DNA of 64,000 bases from Parcubacteria group bacterium (GTDB taxonomy: Bacteria > Patescibacteria > ABY1 > Buchananbacterales > UBA6539), in contig NYZP01000001.1 of NCBI GenBank assembly GCA_002687175.1, forward strand, positions 160,422-224,421, written 5' to 3'. Below the pieces are notes generated by a model. The model was not told the origin of the DNA and made no database searches. It saw only the letters and a list, made by a program, of their open reading frames with translations. Position numbers and translations under genes: made by a program. Below, in pieces: positions 24,817 through 33,412 of this stretch. Positions within the stretch are counted from its first letter, which is position 1. Each line of letters starts with the position of its first letter.

Positions 24817-25260
24817 TTAAACTAAAATATAATCAAAGTAAAAAATTTTTAATATATGACGTCGGCAAACCGCAGTCTTTGGCTCCTTGAACCACTGTTT
24901 TTCGGTACTGGTGCTAGGTAGATCAATCTTTTCCTGATTTTTTTTGAAATAAACAATTGCTTCAATCACTTTACCCTCGTTGTTTTTTATTTTGAAATTA
25001 TTTCTACCATAATAACCAGGGTAGCCTTCATGAAAATCAAGAGCGTCTAAATCATTTTGACTAATATCGTAAACTCCTCCCCAAACCACATCACCAGGAG
25101 ACTTTATAATATTTGCTACTGAGCCATCCCATTTTTTAGCATAACCTTCATAAACAAATTTAAAATCTTCAAGCAAGGCCGGCATCATAAATTTACTGTC
25201 AAGACAACGCTCTTTGATTTGCTTATGATTTAAATTTGATCCGTAGGCAAAATATAACAT
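24817..25260 (-). pseudogene. Gamma-glutamylcyclotransferase-like protein with a C-terminal frameshift
   Basis: The N-terminal part is a clear GGCT/AIG2 fold: MLYFAYGSNLNHKQI at the start, GGVYDISQNDLDALDFHEGYPGYY with the catalytic glutamate. After DLPSTST the current frame turns non-family-like. In another frame the same DNA encodes TVVQGAKDCGLPTSYIKNFL and stops at 24833, the expected family ending. One missing base near 24905-24915 explains this. It may be a real mutation or a sequence error. The start at 25260 is chosen because MLYFAYGSN is the usual N-terminus. Confidence 0.8.
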
Positions 25261-25661
25261 AAAAAATATAAAAAAAGAAGAACTAAGCTCCCAACTACGG
25301 TCTAGTCCACCCACATCGGCGTTTTTGGGAGGTTTTTGGGGTATAAATTCGGAGTGAAATAACGCAGTACGGTCGGGGTAAATGAGACAAATGAGACAGT
25401 ATAAAAAGGAACAAAATATAAATCAAAAATGTAATACAACAAAAAGCCCCAAATAAGCGTAATTTGACAGTATTTAAAAAGTGGTAGATAATTAATACAA
25501 CGGTAGCGATGTCCTCTTTTACGAAAGAGGATCAACATCAAAAGCCATTCTGATAAGTCAGAGAAATTTCTCGACTTTTTAGTTTGGCTTTTTTTCGTGG
25601 AGTTTTTTCTTCTCATTAATTAAGTCATCTAAAAAGACTAATTAATAACTTTTTCAAAGAT
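25261..25661. other. Non-coding or unresolved spacer before the phage-type module
   Basis: About 400 bp without a gene I can support. It contains a short hairpin CCTCTTT-TACG-AAAGAGG (about 25512-25529), a small repeated GAGACA and, near 25616-25650, an ATTAAT inverted pair. An open minus-strand frame of 104 codons covers much of it but has no ribosome site or family-like sequence. Confidence 0.4.
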
Positions 25662-26987
25662 ATGAAAGAGAAAAAACTTAAGGTGGTGCAGGTATCCACC
25701 AACCAACTAAAACCTGCGACTTATAATCCAAGGAAATGGAATCAAAGTGCAATTGATCAGTTAACCGAAAGCGTTAAGCGATTCGGATTAGTTGATCCAA
25801 TCATCTGTAATTCCTCTCCTAAACGCCATAACATTGTTATTGGCGGACATTTTCGTTTAAAGGTCGTCAAAGATTTAAAAATCAAAGAAGTTCCAGTTGT
25901 CTATTTAGACATCCCCGACATTAAAAAAGAAAAGGAACTTAACCTCCGTCTTAATAAAAATGTCGGGGAGTTTGATATGGATTTGTTAGCCAAATTTGAT
26001 GAGAACTTCCTATCCGACCTTGGTTTCAACAGTGAAGATTTAGATGAGATATTTGAGATTGAAGATAATCCGGAAAAATTTGATCTCAAAAAAGAGCTAG
26101 AAAAACTAGACATCAAAAAAATTGAGATTAAAAAGCAAGATATTTGGAAACTTGGTAATTCAAAATTAATGTGTGGTGATAGCACCATAGAAGCTGATGT
26201 GTTAAAGCTCATGGCTGGCGAAAAAGCGGTTATGTGCTTTACGGATCCGCCTTATATTTTAGATTATCTTCGTGGGAAAAAGAAAAATGGTAAGGTGACG
26301 GAAGGATTTGGCCTAAAACGAGATCGAAAGTATCTTGAAACTGATGTCCTGCCCGACAATTTCACTGAACTTTGGATGAATAGTATTTCTAAAATTCAGA
26401 AAAAAGATTTCTCAATTATTATTTTTGAAAATCCTAAAAATCTCCGTACTATTTGGAACGAAATGGAAAAACACTGGAAGTATCGCAATACTATTGTTTG
26501 GCATTTACCAAATCGTGTTCAGGGATTTGCCGCAAAGTATAAATTCTTCAATAAGCACGACATCGCTCTTGTTGGCACCAAAGGCAAGACGCCAATAAAT
26601 ATTGAACCCGAAGATCCTTTATTTCAAGAAGAATATGAGAATGCATTATTTGCCACCTCGGGTACTCCTACATGGGAATCATATAAAAAAGGAAAGAAAT
26701 ATTGCCCAACTGATTTCATTGACTATAAAGCCAGCGATGAAAAAAGCTCCGGCCAAGGAATTATCTTTGGTACTAAGCCAATAGAAATATTAATTCCCTA
26801 TATCAAAGTTCTCACTAAGAGAGATGATTTAATTGTGGAACCTTTCGGCGGAAGTGGATCAACTCTTATTGCGGCCACAAAAATGAAACGGAGATGCTAT
26901 ATCATGGAGAAATCCCCTGTCTATGCTGAGGTAATTAAAAAACGTTGGGAAAAACTAACTGGTCAAAAAGCAAGGAGGGTTAAATAA
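25662..26987 (+). CDS. Phage-type ParB/Srx-domain plus DNA (adenine/cytosine-N4) methyltransferase
   Basis: A 441-residue two-domain protein. Residues about 8-100 form a ParB-like nuclease/Srx domain (LKPATYNPRKWNQSAIDQL, GGHFRLKV). The rest is an amino-methyltransferase with DPPY at 195-198 and the AdoMet motif EPFGGSGSTLIAA near the C-terminus, a circular-permuted beta-class arrangement. This combination is common in phages, where the enzyme modifies host or phage DNA. No restriction enzyme is adjacent. It is followed within one base by the small-terminase-like gene. Confidence 0.9.
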   Translation: MKEKKLKVVQVSTNQLKPATYNPRKWNQSAIDQLTESVKRFGLVDPIICNSSPKRHNIVIGGHFRLKVVKDLKIKEVPVVYLDIPDIKKEKELNLRLNKNVGEFDMDLLAKFDENFLSDLGFNSEDLDEIFEIEDNPEKFDLKKELEKLDIKKIEIKKQDIWKLGNSKLMCGDSTIEADVLKLMAGEKAVMCFTDPPYILDYLRGKKKNGKVTEGFGLKRDRKYLETDVLPDNFTELWMNSISKIQKKDFSIIIFENPKNLRTIWNEMEKHWKYRNTIVWHLPNRVQGFAAKYKFFNKHDIALVGTKGKTPINIEPEDPLFQEEYENALFATSGTPTWESYKKGKKYCPTDFIDYKASDEKSSGQGIIFGTKPIEILIPYIKVLTKRDDLIVEPFGGSGSTLIAATKMKRRCYIMEKSPVYAEVIKKRWEKLTGQKARRVK

Positions 26988-26988
26988 T

Positions 26989-27441
26989 ATGGAAAAAGAA
27001 ATAAATCCTACAATTCAAAAACGACAGGATAAAAATAAGGGTTTAATTATTGAGCAGTTAAAGAAAACTCCAGTGATTGAAATTGCTTGTAAAAAAGTTG
27101 GTATTGGTCGAGCCACCTATTACAGATGGAAAAAGGATGATATAGATTTCGCCGAAAAAGCAGGGATATCCCTTGAAGATGGACTGGGCATGATTTCCGA
27201 TTTGGCTGAATCAAAACTTATTAGCGCTATTCAAGATGAAAATATGACAGCGATAATTTTCTGGCTTAAATCACATCGCAATGCTTATAGGAACAGGGTT
27301 GAACTAAGTACTTCTGAAAAACCAAAAGAAGAACTAACTCCCGAGCAACAACAAGCAGTAGAAAAAGCTCTTACCCTAGGTCAATTGACCGACGATCATA
27401 AAGAAAATCAAGATGACAAAGATAATATCCCCAACAAATAA
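26989..27441 (+). CDS. Terminase small subunit-like DNA-binding protein
   Basis: A 150-residue protein with an N-terminal helix-turn-helix (IACKKVGIGRATYYRWKKDD) and a central helical part resembling phage small terminase / phBC6A51-type proteins (GISLEDGLGMISDLAESKL, IIFWLKSHRNAYRNRVEL). The small subunit recognises phage DNA for packaging. It overlaps the large terminase gene by 29 bases. Confidence 0.78.
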   Translation: MEKEINPTIQKRQDKNKGLIIEQLKKTPVIEIACKKVGIGRATYYRWKKDDIDFAEKAGISLEDGLGMISDLAESKLISAIQDENMTAIIFWLKSHRNAYRNRVELSTSEKPKEELTPEQQQAVEKALTLGQLTDDHKENQDDKDNIPNK

Positions 27442-28858
27442 TATCCTAGAAAAAATATATAAGGATAGATTAATTAGGTCATCAGTAACTGAAAAAAGTC
27501 ATCAGTGGTTTTTTCATATTTATTTTGGCAATTATGTTAAATATCAGACTGCTCCATTCCAGCAAGAGATATTAAAATTAACTGAGGATCAAACTTTACC
27601 CTTGGTAGCTATAATGGCATTTCGTGGATCAGGTAAATCAACAATTGTTACCTGCTCCACGGCCATTTGGTCTGTGCTTGGATCACCAAATAAAAAATAT
27701 GTGGTCATCCTAACTAAAACCCAGCAACAAGCTCGACAACATTTAGCTAATATAAGGTACGAGTTTGAAAATAATGAGTTACTAAGAAATGATTTTGGCC
27801 CATTTGAAGACAAAAATTCTGAGTGGACTTCTTCATCTTTAACTCTGCCAAAATACGGAGCTAAAATCATTGCTGTTAGTGCTGAGCAAGGAATTCGTGG
27901 ATTAAGACATAGAGAGTACCGACCAGATCTACTATTGGTGGATGATGTTGAAGATGATCAAAGTGTTAGAAACAAAGACAGCAGAGACAAAACTTATGAT
28001 TGGTTTGTGCGAGAAGTAATACCTATTGGCGATGAAAATACCAAAATTATAGTTGTGGGAAATTTACTTCACCGAGATTCACTGATGATGAGAATTAAAA
28101 ATGATATTAGTAAAAAAAATAGAGAAGGAATATTTAAATCCTACCCAATTATAAATGATGATAAATTAATTAGTTGGCCAGCAAAATTTCCATCATCAAA
28201 AGAAGTGGAAGATCTTAGATTAAAGATTGGTGATGAAAAAGCTTGGAAACAAGAATATGTTTTAAAAATTGTCTATGATGATAGTAGAGTAATACGACCA
28301 GAATGGATTCAGTATTATAATGAAATAAAAGAACATGAAGATAGTCTAAGATACAATGCTATCGGTGTTGATCCAGCTATATCTGAATCCACTTATGCTG
28401 ATTACACCGGCATCGTATCAGCTAAGGTTTATGGCAATAGAGAAAATCTGAGGATATATATCCTACCCAATCTAATAAACCAAAAGATGAATTTCCCAAA
28501 ATCAGTGGAAACCATAAAAAGCTTATACAAAACCATGAGCCATTGTGAAACCACTAAAGTTTTTGTTGAAAGTGTAGCTATGCAGGGAGCTGTTGCTCAA
28601 GCACTTAATCACGAGGGTATCCCCGCGGAAGAAATTAGAATCAAGGGTGATAAGAGAGCTAGACTAAGTGTATTGGGTGGAAATATCCAAAAAGGCCAAA
28701 TTCTATTTCCCAAAATTGGAGCTGAAGAATTAATAAATCAAATGATTGATTTGGGAACACATGGCCATGATGATTTGGCAGATGCATTTAGTTTGTTGTG
28801 TAATAAGCTAATAGAAGAAGATGAGAATTTCACTATGCCAGATTTATATATTCTTTGA
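27413..28858 (+). CDS. Terminase large subunit (phage DNA packaging ATPase/nuclease)
   Basis: A 481-residue packaging motor protein. Walker A FRGSGKST is at 70-77, Walker B LLLVDD at 173-178, and the C-terminal RNase H-like nuclease begins IGVDPAISESTYADYTGIV and ends with HDDLADAFSLL. All motifs look intact. No portal, capsid, tail, integrase or lysis gene follows: the next genes are on the opposite strand and cellular in type. It is either a prophage remnant or a retained packaging module. Confidence 0.92.
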   Translation: MTKIISPTNNILEKIYKDRLIRSSVTEKSHQWFFHIYFGNYVKYQTAPFQQEILKLTEDQTLPLVAIMAFRGSGKSTIVTCSTAIWSVLGSPNKKYVVILTKTQQQARQHLANIRYEFENNELLRNDFGPFEDKNSEWTSSSLTLPKYGAKIIAVSAEQGIRGLRHREYRPDLLLVDDVEDDQSVRNKDSRDKTYDWFVREVIPIGDENTKIIVVGNLLHRDSLMMRIKNDISKKNREGIFKSYPIINDDKLISWPAKFPSSKEVEDLRLKIGDEKAWKQEYVLKIVYDDSRVIRPEWIQYYNEIKEHEDSLRYNAIGVDPAISESTYADYTGIVSAKVYGNRENLRIYILPNLINQKMNFPKSVETIKSLYKTMSHCETTKVFVESVAMQGAVAQALNHEGIPAEEIRIKGDKRARLSVLGGNIQKGQILFPKIGAEELINQMIDLGTHGHDDLADAFSLLCNKLIEEDENFTMPDLYIL

Positions 28859-28868
28859 TTACTTATAA

Positions 28869-29255
28869 TCATAAAGACTTTTTTATATCTTCATCAGACC
28901 AACCAGCATTTACTAGATTCTCTTTGATTTCTTTTCTCTTCATTCCAGAGGCCTGTGCCTTGCTAACATAATCTTGAAGTGCGCTTGAAATATTTTCCTC
29001 TCTATTTAAAAAAGTTGACCCGGATTGATTATCATCCTTAAACTTATCAATAATACTAAAAAATATTGAGCCAATAGCATATGAAATAAAAATAATAACT
29101 ACCCCTCCTATACCAACAGTACAAACAGTAGCTATAAATAGAAAACCAAAAACACTTTGAATATTACCAAGAAATATTAATAAAATAACAACGAGAATTA
29201 AAAATCCAACAAGGGTTTTTAATAACTTACTCTTTGGCTTATTTATGGAATTCAT
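28869..29255 (-). CDS. Small two-helix membrane protein with a C-terminal helical hairpin motif
   Basis: A 128-residue protein: basic N-terminus, two membrane helices (about 13-32 and 35-68) and a C-terminal motif GMKRKEIKENLVNAGWSDEDI, like the short UBA/SHOCT-like tails frequent in Patescibacteria membrane proteins. Function unknown. Confidence 0.6.
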   Translation of the reverse strand: MNSINKPKSKLLKTLVGFLILVVILLIFLGNIQSVFGFLFIATVCTVGIGGVVIIFISYAIGSIFFSIIDKFKDDNQSGSTFLNREENISSALQDYVSKAQASGMKRKEIKENLVNAGWSDEDIKKSL

Positions 29256-29265
29256 ATTTTATATA

Positions 29266-30075
29266 TTAATTTTTATTATCTAATATAATTTCCCAATACC
29301 TAACGAAAGTAATTACTAGTGCCAAATACAAAGGAATGGCAAATAAAACCTCAAATGCCAATACGGTCCCCGGAACCATAAAACCCATAAAATTATTTGT
29401 TAAACTTTCACCATATTGCCTAACTCCAGTTGCAACTAAAAAATTTTCAATTGGTATAGTAATAACAGTTAATAGAACAAGGTATGCTATAAATCTTTTA
29501 ACTAAATTTTCCTTAATCATAAAATAATCAACAATAGAAGTTGAAACATAAATCAAAAACACCCAACCAAGTGTGATTATAAAGCTAATATCATGATAGA
29601 TATATGACCAATTTGGTAGATTGGCATTAATCACCATTGGTTCTATCATAACCTCATATAACAACACACCAATTATTGCAATAATTAAATTTCTAATCCA
29701 CTTATTTTTATTGATTGGTAAAATTATTTTTTTCGATAAATGTAAATCCCAATACTTATAAAACGCAATTATTAGACTCATAAATACTGGAATATAATAA
29801 AGTGACTCAATTGGAAGTTTTAAAAGTGGAATGTTAATATTAATTAGAATATTAGCCACTTCTGGGGCATAAGTTCTAATCCCAATACCAACAACCCATG
29901 CCTCACCCAATAAACCCAAAATTGTCGCAATTACTAAATAAACAAAAAATCTAGTTCTTTCTTTAATAGTCTTGAAAAAATAATCACCAGCAATTACTGC
30001 CAAAGATATCAAACCAGTCCATCCTAAAGTTAAAATCCAACTAACATCATAATAAACATAAGCAAAACGACCCAT
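29266..30075 (-). CDS. Membrane protein made of two homologous halves
   Basis: A 269-residue polytopic protein with about seven helices. Residues about 5-115 and 140-265 resemble each other: both begin Y(V/I)YYD/YHDISWI.TLGW and continue with a DYF motif, an E near GIR/GVRQY and a final KYWD/RYWE. This points to internal duplication. There is no recognised family. Its ATG lies 46 bases inside the truncated epimerase gene. Confidence 0.65.
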   Translation of the reverse strand: MGRFAYVYYDVSWILTLGWTGLISLAVIAGDYFFKTIKERTRFFVYLVIATILGLLGEAWVVGIGIRTYAPEVANILININIPLLKLPIESLYYIPVFMSLIIAFYKYWDLHLSKKIILPINKNKWIRNLIIAIIGVLLYEVMIEPMVINANLPNWSYIYHDISFIITLGWVFLIYVSTSIVDYFMIKENLVKRFIAYLVLLTVITIPIENFLVATGVRQYGESLTNNFMGFMVPGTVLAFEVLFAIPLYLALVITFVRYWEIILDNKN

Positions 30076-30713
30076 ATTATAACTATAACCATGACATTAG
30101 CGGCAATGTCGACTGGAACTAAATTAACATACCCACTGAGCTTAGGGAAACGCACTACATCATTAGTGGAGTTTAACGCTTTAATAAAGGCTCCTAAAGC
30201 AAGATAAAAGCCGCTAAAATTAATAATTTCACCAGTCCTGCTGTGCCCGGTTAAAATTGATGGTCTAAAAATTGTACTCGAAACTTTAGAATTTATGAGA
30301 ATCTCTTCGGCCTTACTTTTATCTTCCTCATACTGGTTGCTAAAAGGCTCTTGATTTGGTTTATAAAGATACGCTGTACTAGCATAGGATAATTGTATGT
30401 CGGAATTATTAATGTGCTTAATAAGATTCATCATCATTCTTTGATTAGAATCTTTGGCGTCATGAAAATGAACGATACCAGCGCAGTGAATAATTGCGCT
30501 GGCATTTTTTATCACAAAAGAGGGCAGCGGGTCTTTTACAAGGTCACAAAAGACAACTTCTTTAAAACTGGATAAATTATTAAAACTAGTCTTTAACTTG
30601 CCTAAGCTCTCCTGAGAGCTTAACACGGGAACTACTCCATAGTTTTTAGATAGTAGCTTTCTTCCAATCTCCGCTCCAAGGTTGCCCGTCACTCCTGTAA
30701 GAATTATATTCAT
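30030..30713 (-). pseudogene. C-terminally truncated NAD-dependent epimerase/dehydratase (SDR family)
   Basis: The N-terminal part is an extended SDR enzyme: MNIILTGVTGNLGAEIGRKL (GxxGxxG nucleotide site), IIHCAG, YASTAYLY and RPSILTGHSR. Around residue 210 (VNLVPVDIAANVM) the family sequence breaks off and the frame runs for 16 hydrophobic residues into the neighbouring membrane gene. The usual 280-300 residue length and the C-terminal substrate lobe are missing. The ATG at 30713 is preferred over an upstream TTG. Probably inactive. Confidence 0.75.
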
Positions 30714-30734
30714 ATCTGTATATTTTACCAAAAA

Positions 30735-30750
30735 ATCGCCTTATTGGCGA
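30735..30750 (-). terminator. Terminator after the DUF4105 gene
   Basis: Stem TCGCC/GGCGA with a five-base loop and a T-run on the minus strand. Confidence 0.6.
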
Positions 30751-30776
30751 CTTATCTGGCATTTTTAGATGTCGGG

Positions 30777-31619
30777 TTAATCAAACTCGCGAATTCTTTT
30801 TGAGAACTCCTTACCCACAACTTCATTGCCCAGTGCACGTGCGCGGTCATTAACATAGTAGTAATCTCTAATTTTCTTCCACTCTAGGTCACTATCAATC
30901 ATGTCTAAATTGTACGCCAAGTGATCGGAGTACCCAGGAAAAATTGTTCCAACATGCCATTTAGGAACTCTACTCGGCAGCAAATCATTAACGTGTTGAA
31001 TTAAAGTGCTAGTGCAGTTATGAGTCAGCGTATTATAAAATTCTGGTTTTTGCCTTAATTCATTTGTGCGTTCCAACATGGCAACGAATACATGACGCAT
31101 TCTCTCCGGAGTAGTTTTGATTGGATAAAGATGAACAGCTTCATTTTCTCGATAATTTGTACGAACTTTAATAATATCATTTTCATCACCAATTTGGTAA
31201 ATAATTTCATAGGCGTTAGCCAAACCAGTCAACGGTGAGTACTCTTCTCCTTCTTCCATTCTGGTCTCAACTGAAACGGAGATATATTCATCATCAGTAA
31301 ATCCAAAACTAACAAAAGTGTGAGCAATACCTCTCCATGACTTAAAAGGATTTACTCCGAGCCAAGCTGATTCAATGTTACTTAAATCAAAAGTCTTATC
31401 GTAGTAATCGGGAGTAATATCTAAATGATCTTTGCCATACTTAAAATTACGAATATTGTGGATTGTCACCAAATCTCCGTCAAAAGTAGTGTAAGGCATT
31501 ATTGAATCTTCAATCGCCCAATTGCGATCATTGGATGGTCGCCTTAGAGAAATAAAAAAAGATCCTACAATGACTCCTACTACCAAAATTAACATAATGG
31601 AAACAATTGTTTTCTTCAT
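30777..31619 (-). CDS. DUF4105 (Lnb N-terminal periplasmic-like) membrane-anchored protein
   Basis: A 280-residue protein with an N-terminal membrane anchor (about 5-24) and a large outside domain matching DUF4105: WRGIAHTFVSFGF with the conserved His, RMEEGEEYSPL, and the late LTHNCTSTLIQHVNDLLPS with Asn-Cys. The conserved His/Cys pattern suggests a cysteine-hydrolase-like activity, but no substrate is established here. It is a single gene followed by its own terminator. Confidence 0.8.
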   Translation of the reverse strand: MKKTIVSIMLILVVGVIVGSFFISLRRPSNDRNWAIEDSIMPYTTFDGDLVTIHNIRNFKYGKDHLDITPDYYDKTFDLSNIESAWLGVNPFKSWRGIAHTFVSFGFTDDEYISVSVETRMEEGEEYSPLTGLANAYEIIYQIGDENDIIKVRTNYRENEAVHLYPIKTTPERMRHVFVAMLERTNELRQKPEFYNTLTHNCTSTLIQHVNDLLPSRVPKWHVGTIFPGYSDHLAYNLDMIDSDLEWKKIRDYYYVNDRARALGNEVVGKEFSKRIREFD

Positions 31620-31707
31620 AATTCTATTTTACCAAAAAACCCATGATTAAGCGATTTGACCGTTGATTGGACTCGAACCAAAAATTTTTACTAAAATAAG
31701 CCATCCG

Positions 31708-31779
31708 CTCCGAGGGCCGGATTCGAACCGGCAACCAATTGATTAACAGTCAACTGCTCTACCATTGAGCTACCTCGGA
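31708..31779 (-). tRNA. tRNA-Asn(GTT), copy 1
   Basis: 72-nt cloverleaf: acceptor TCCGAGG/CCTCGGA, D stem GCTC/GAGC, anticodon loop CTGTTAA, T arm GCCGG-TTCGAAT-CCGGC. No CCA is encoded. It is one of three tandem copies and nearly identical to copy 3. Confidence 0.95.
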
Positions 31780-31868
31780 GCACATGGCTCATTTTTTACT
31801 CTATTGCGCTATATTCTAATTTTAAAGTCTTTGACGGAAACCGGTCGGTCAGAAACGCTTCCGGTCTC

Positions 31869-31940
31869 CTCCGGGGGTCGGATTCGAACCGACAACCAAT
31901 TGATTAACAGTCAACTGCTCTACCGTTGAGCTACCCCGGA
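31869..31940 (-). tRNA. tRNA-Asn(GTT), copy 2
   Basis: Same cloverleaf as its neighbours, but with paired changes in the acceptor (TCCGGGG/CCCCGGA) and T stem (GTCGG/CCGAC), so pairing is preserved. Spacers between the copies are related (CACATGGCTCATTTTTT and an ACCGGTC block), showing tandem duplication of a unit of about 160 bp. Confidence 0.95.
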
Positions 31941-32030
31941 GCACATGGCTCATTTTTTTGCTCTACAAACTATATTTTAAATTTTCAAGCCCCTGACAGG
32001 AACCGGTCGCTTTGGAAAGCGTCCGATCTC

Positions 32031-32102
32031 CTCCGAGGGCCGGATTCGAACCGGCAACCAATTGATTAACAGTCAACTGCTCTACCATTGAGCTACCTCG
32101 GA
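32031..32102 (-). tRNA. tRNA-Asn(GTT), copy 3
   Basis: A 72-nt tRNA-Asn with anticodon GTT and the same stems as copy 1. It lies 40 bases downstream of the rpoD stop codon and reads in the same direction. Confidence 0.95.
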
Positions 32103-32142
32103 ACTTAATTCTCCTTAATTACTTTTACCTTCTAAACCTTGA

Positions 32143-33405
32143 TTAATAATCTTTTAATTTACCAATCAAGTGATGTTTTTCAATCTTTTCTAGAGCCTTG
32201 GCCTCAATTTGTCTAATTCTTTCGCGAGTAACATCAAATTCTTGACCGACTTCTTCAAGGGTATGAGCGATTCCATCTTTCAAACCAAAACGCATTTCTA
32301 AAATCTTTTGTTCTCGGGGAGTTAAGTCTTGGATAACATCAGTGACATAATCACGTAAAAGTTGTAAGGCCGCTACCCGGTCAGGAGTAATTGTTTTAAC
32401 ATCTTCGATGAAATCTTCAAGCGTGCTGTCTTCATCGTCTTCACCAACAGAAGTTTCAATTGAAATAGTATCCTGACTAATTTTAATAATATGTAAAATT
32501 TTATCAAGTGGCTGGCTCATCTCAGCGGCAATTTCTTCTGGCAAAGGTTCCCGACCAAGATCTTGAATCAACTGTCGTTCTGCTTGCTTGAATTTATTAA
32601 TCGTTTCCACCATATGCACTGGAATCCGAATTGTTCTTGATTGATCAGCCAAGGCTCTAGTGATCGCCTGGCGAATCCACCAGGTAGCATAAGTGGAAAA
32701 TTTATATCCACGCCGGTAATCAAATTTTTCTACCGCTCGAAAAAGACCAATGTTACCTTCTTGAATCAAATCTAGCAATGATAAGCTTTTCCCGGTAAAA
32801 CGTTTAGCAATAGAAACTACTAATCGTAAATTTGCTTCTATTAATTTTTTCTTAGCTTCCTTATCACCATGCTCAGATTTTTTAGCTAAATTAATTTCTT
32901 CATCTGCTTTAAGTAAAGACACTTTACCGATTTCTCGTAAATACATCTGGATTGAGTCAGCCGAGATATCTGATATATCAATTCTTTTTTTACCCTTTTT
33001 AGCAAGCCCAATTTTTTCTAATGCCTCAGATCTTTTTTCTTCAGTTTCTAAAAGTCCAGCTTCCGTTTCTACAACGCTTAAACCAAGTTTATCAATAGTA
33101 AATAAAAAATCCTCATACTGGTCAACATACTCCTCAATTTCGGGAAAAGCATGTAAGACCTCTACTTCAGTAATAAATCCTCTGGTGTTACCTTTTTTAA
33201 TCAGTTTGTCAATATCTTCTTGATTAGAAGAAACTTTAACTTTAGTTCTTTTAGTAGAATCAGGCTTCTTTTTTTTAGCTGTGGTTTTTTTAGCTGTGGT
33301 TTTTTTGGTAGCTTTTTTTACCTTGCTTTTTGTAGTCTTTTTCAAAACTTTCTTCTTTTTAGTTACCTTTTTTGCCACTTTCTTGGTTGTATTTTTAGCA
33401 GGCAT
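32143..33405 (-). CDS. rpoD: RpoD, primary sigma factor, with a lysine-rich N-terminal tail
   Basis: A 420-residue sigma-70 factor that directs RNA polymerase to -35/-10 promoters such as those seen here. Regions 2 (YKFSTYATWWIRQAITRAL), 3 and 4 (LTPREQKILEMRFGL, DVTRERIRQIEAKALEK) are intact. The first 60 or so residues are an unusual Lys/Thr/Ala-rich tail with repeats such as TTAKKTTAKKK, like histone H1 tails, followed by a short region 1. It lies eight bases after dnaG, the classic dnaG-rpoD order. Confidence 0.95.
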   Translation of the reverse strand: MPAKNTTKKVAKKVTKKKKVLKKTTKSKVKKATKKTTAKKTTAKKKKPDSTKRTKVKVSSNQEDIDKLIKKGNTRGFITEVEVLHAFPEIEEYVDQYEDFLFTIDKLGLSVVETEAGLLETEEKRSEALEKIGLAKKGKKRIDISDISADSIQMYLREIGKVSLLKADEEINLAKKSEHGDKEAKKKLIEANLRLVVSIAKRFTGKSLSLLDLIQEGNIGLFRAVEKFDYRRGYKFSTYATWWIRQAITRALADQSRTIRIPVHMVETINKFKQAERQLIQDLGREPLPEEIAAEMSQPLDKILHIIKISQDTISIETSVGEDDEDSTLEDFIEDVKTITPDRVAALQLLRDYVTDVIQDLTPREQKILEMRFGLKDGIAHTLEEVGQEFDVTRERIRQIEAKALEKIEKHHLIGKLKDY

Positions 33406-33412
33406 AAATATA

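Noticed and set aside
25302..25616. Minus-strand open frame of 104 codons between the cyclotransferase and the phage-type module
   Set aside because: No ribosome binding site, no recognisable domain and odd composition; it also covers a hairpin and repeated short motifs, so I treat the region as non-coding.
31660..31690. Fourth tRNA downstream of the tRNA-Asn cluster
   Set aside because: A T-arm-like GGTTCGAGTCC is visible on the minus strand, but no matching acceptor, D or anticodon arm fits in the space; at most a remnant.
31708..32102. CRISPR-like array
   Set aside because: The repeated units fold as complete tRNA-Asn genes, and the spacers are themselves related; there is no cas gene in the window.
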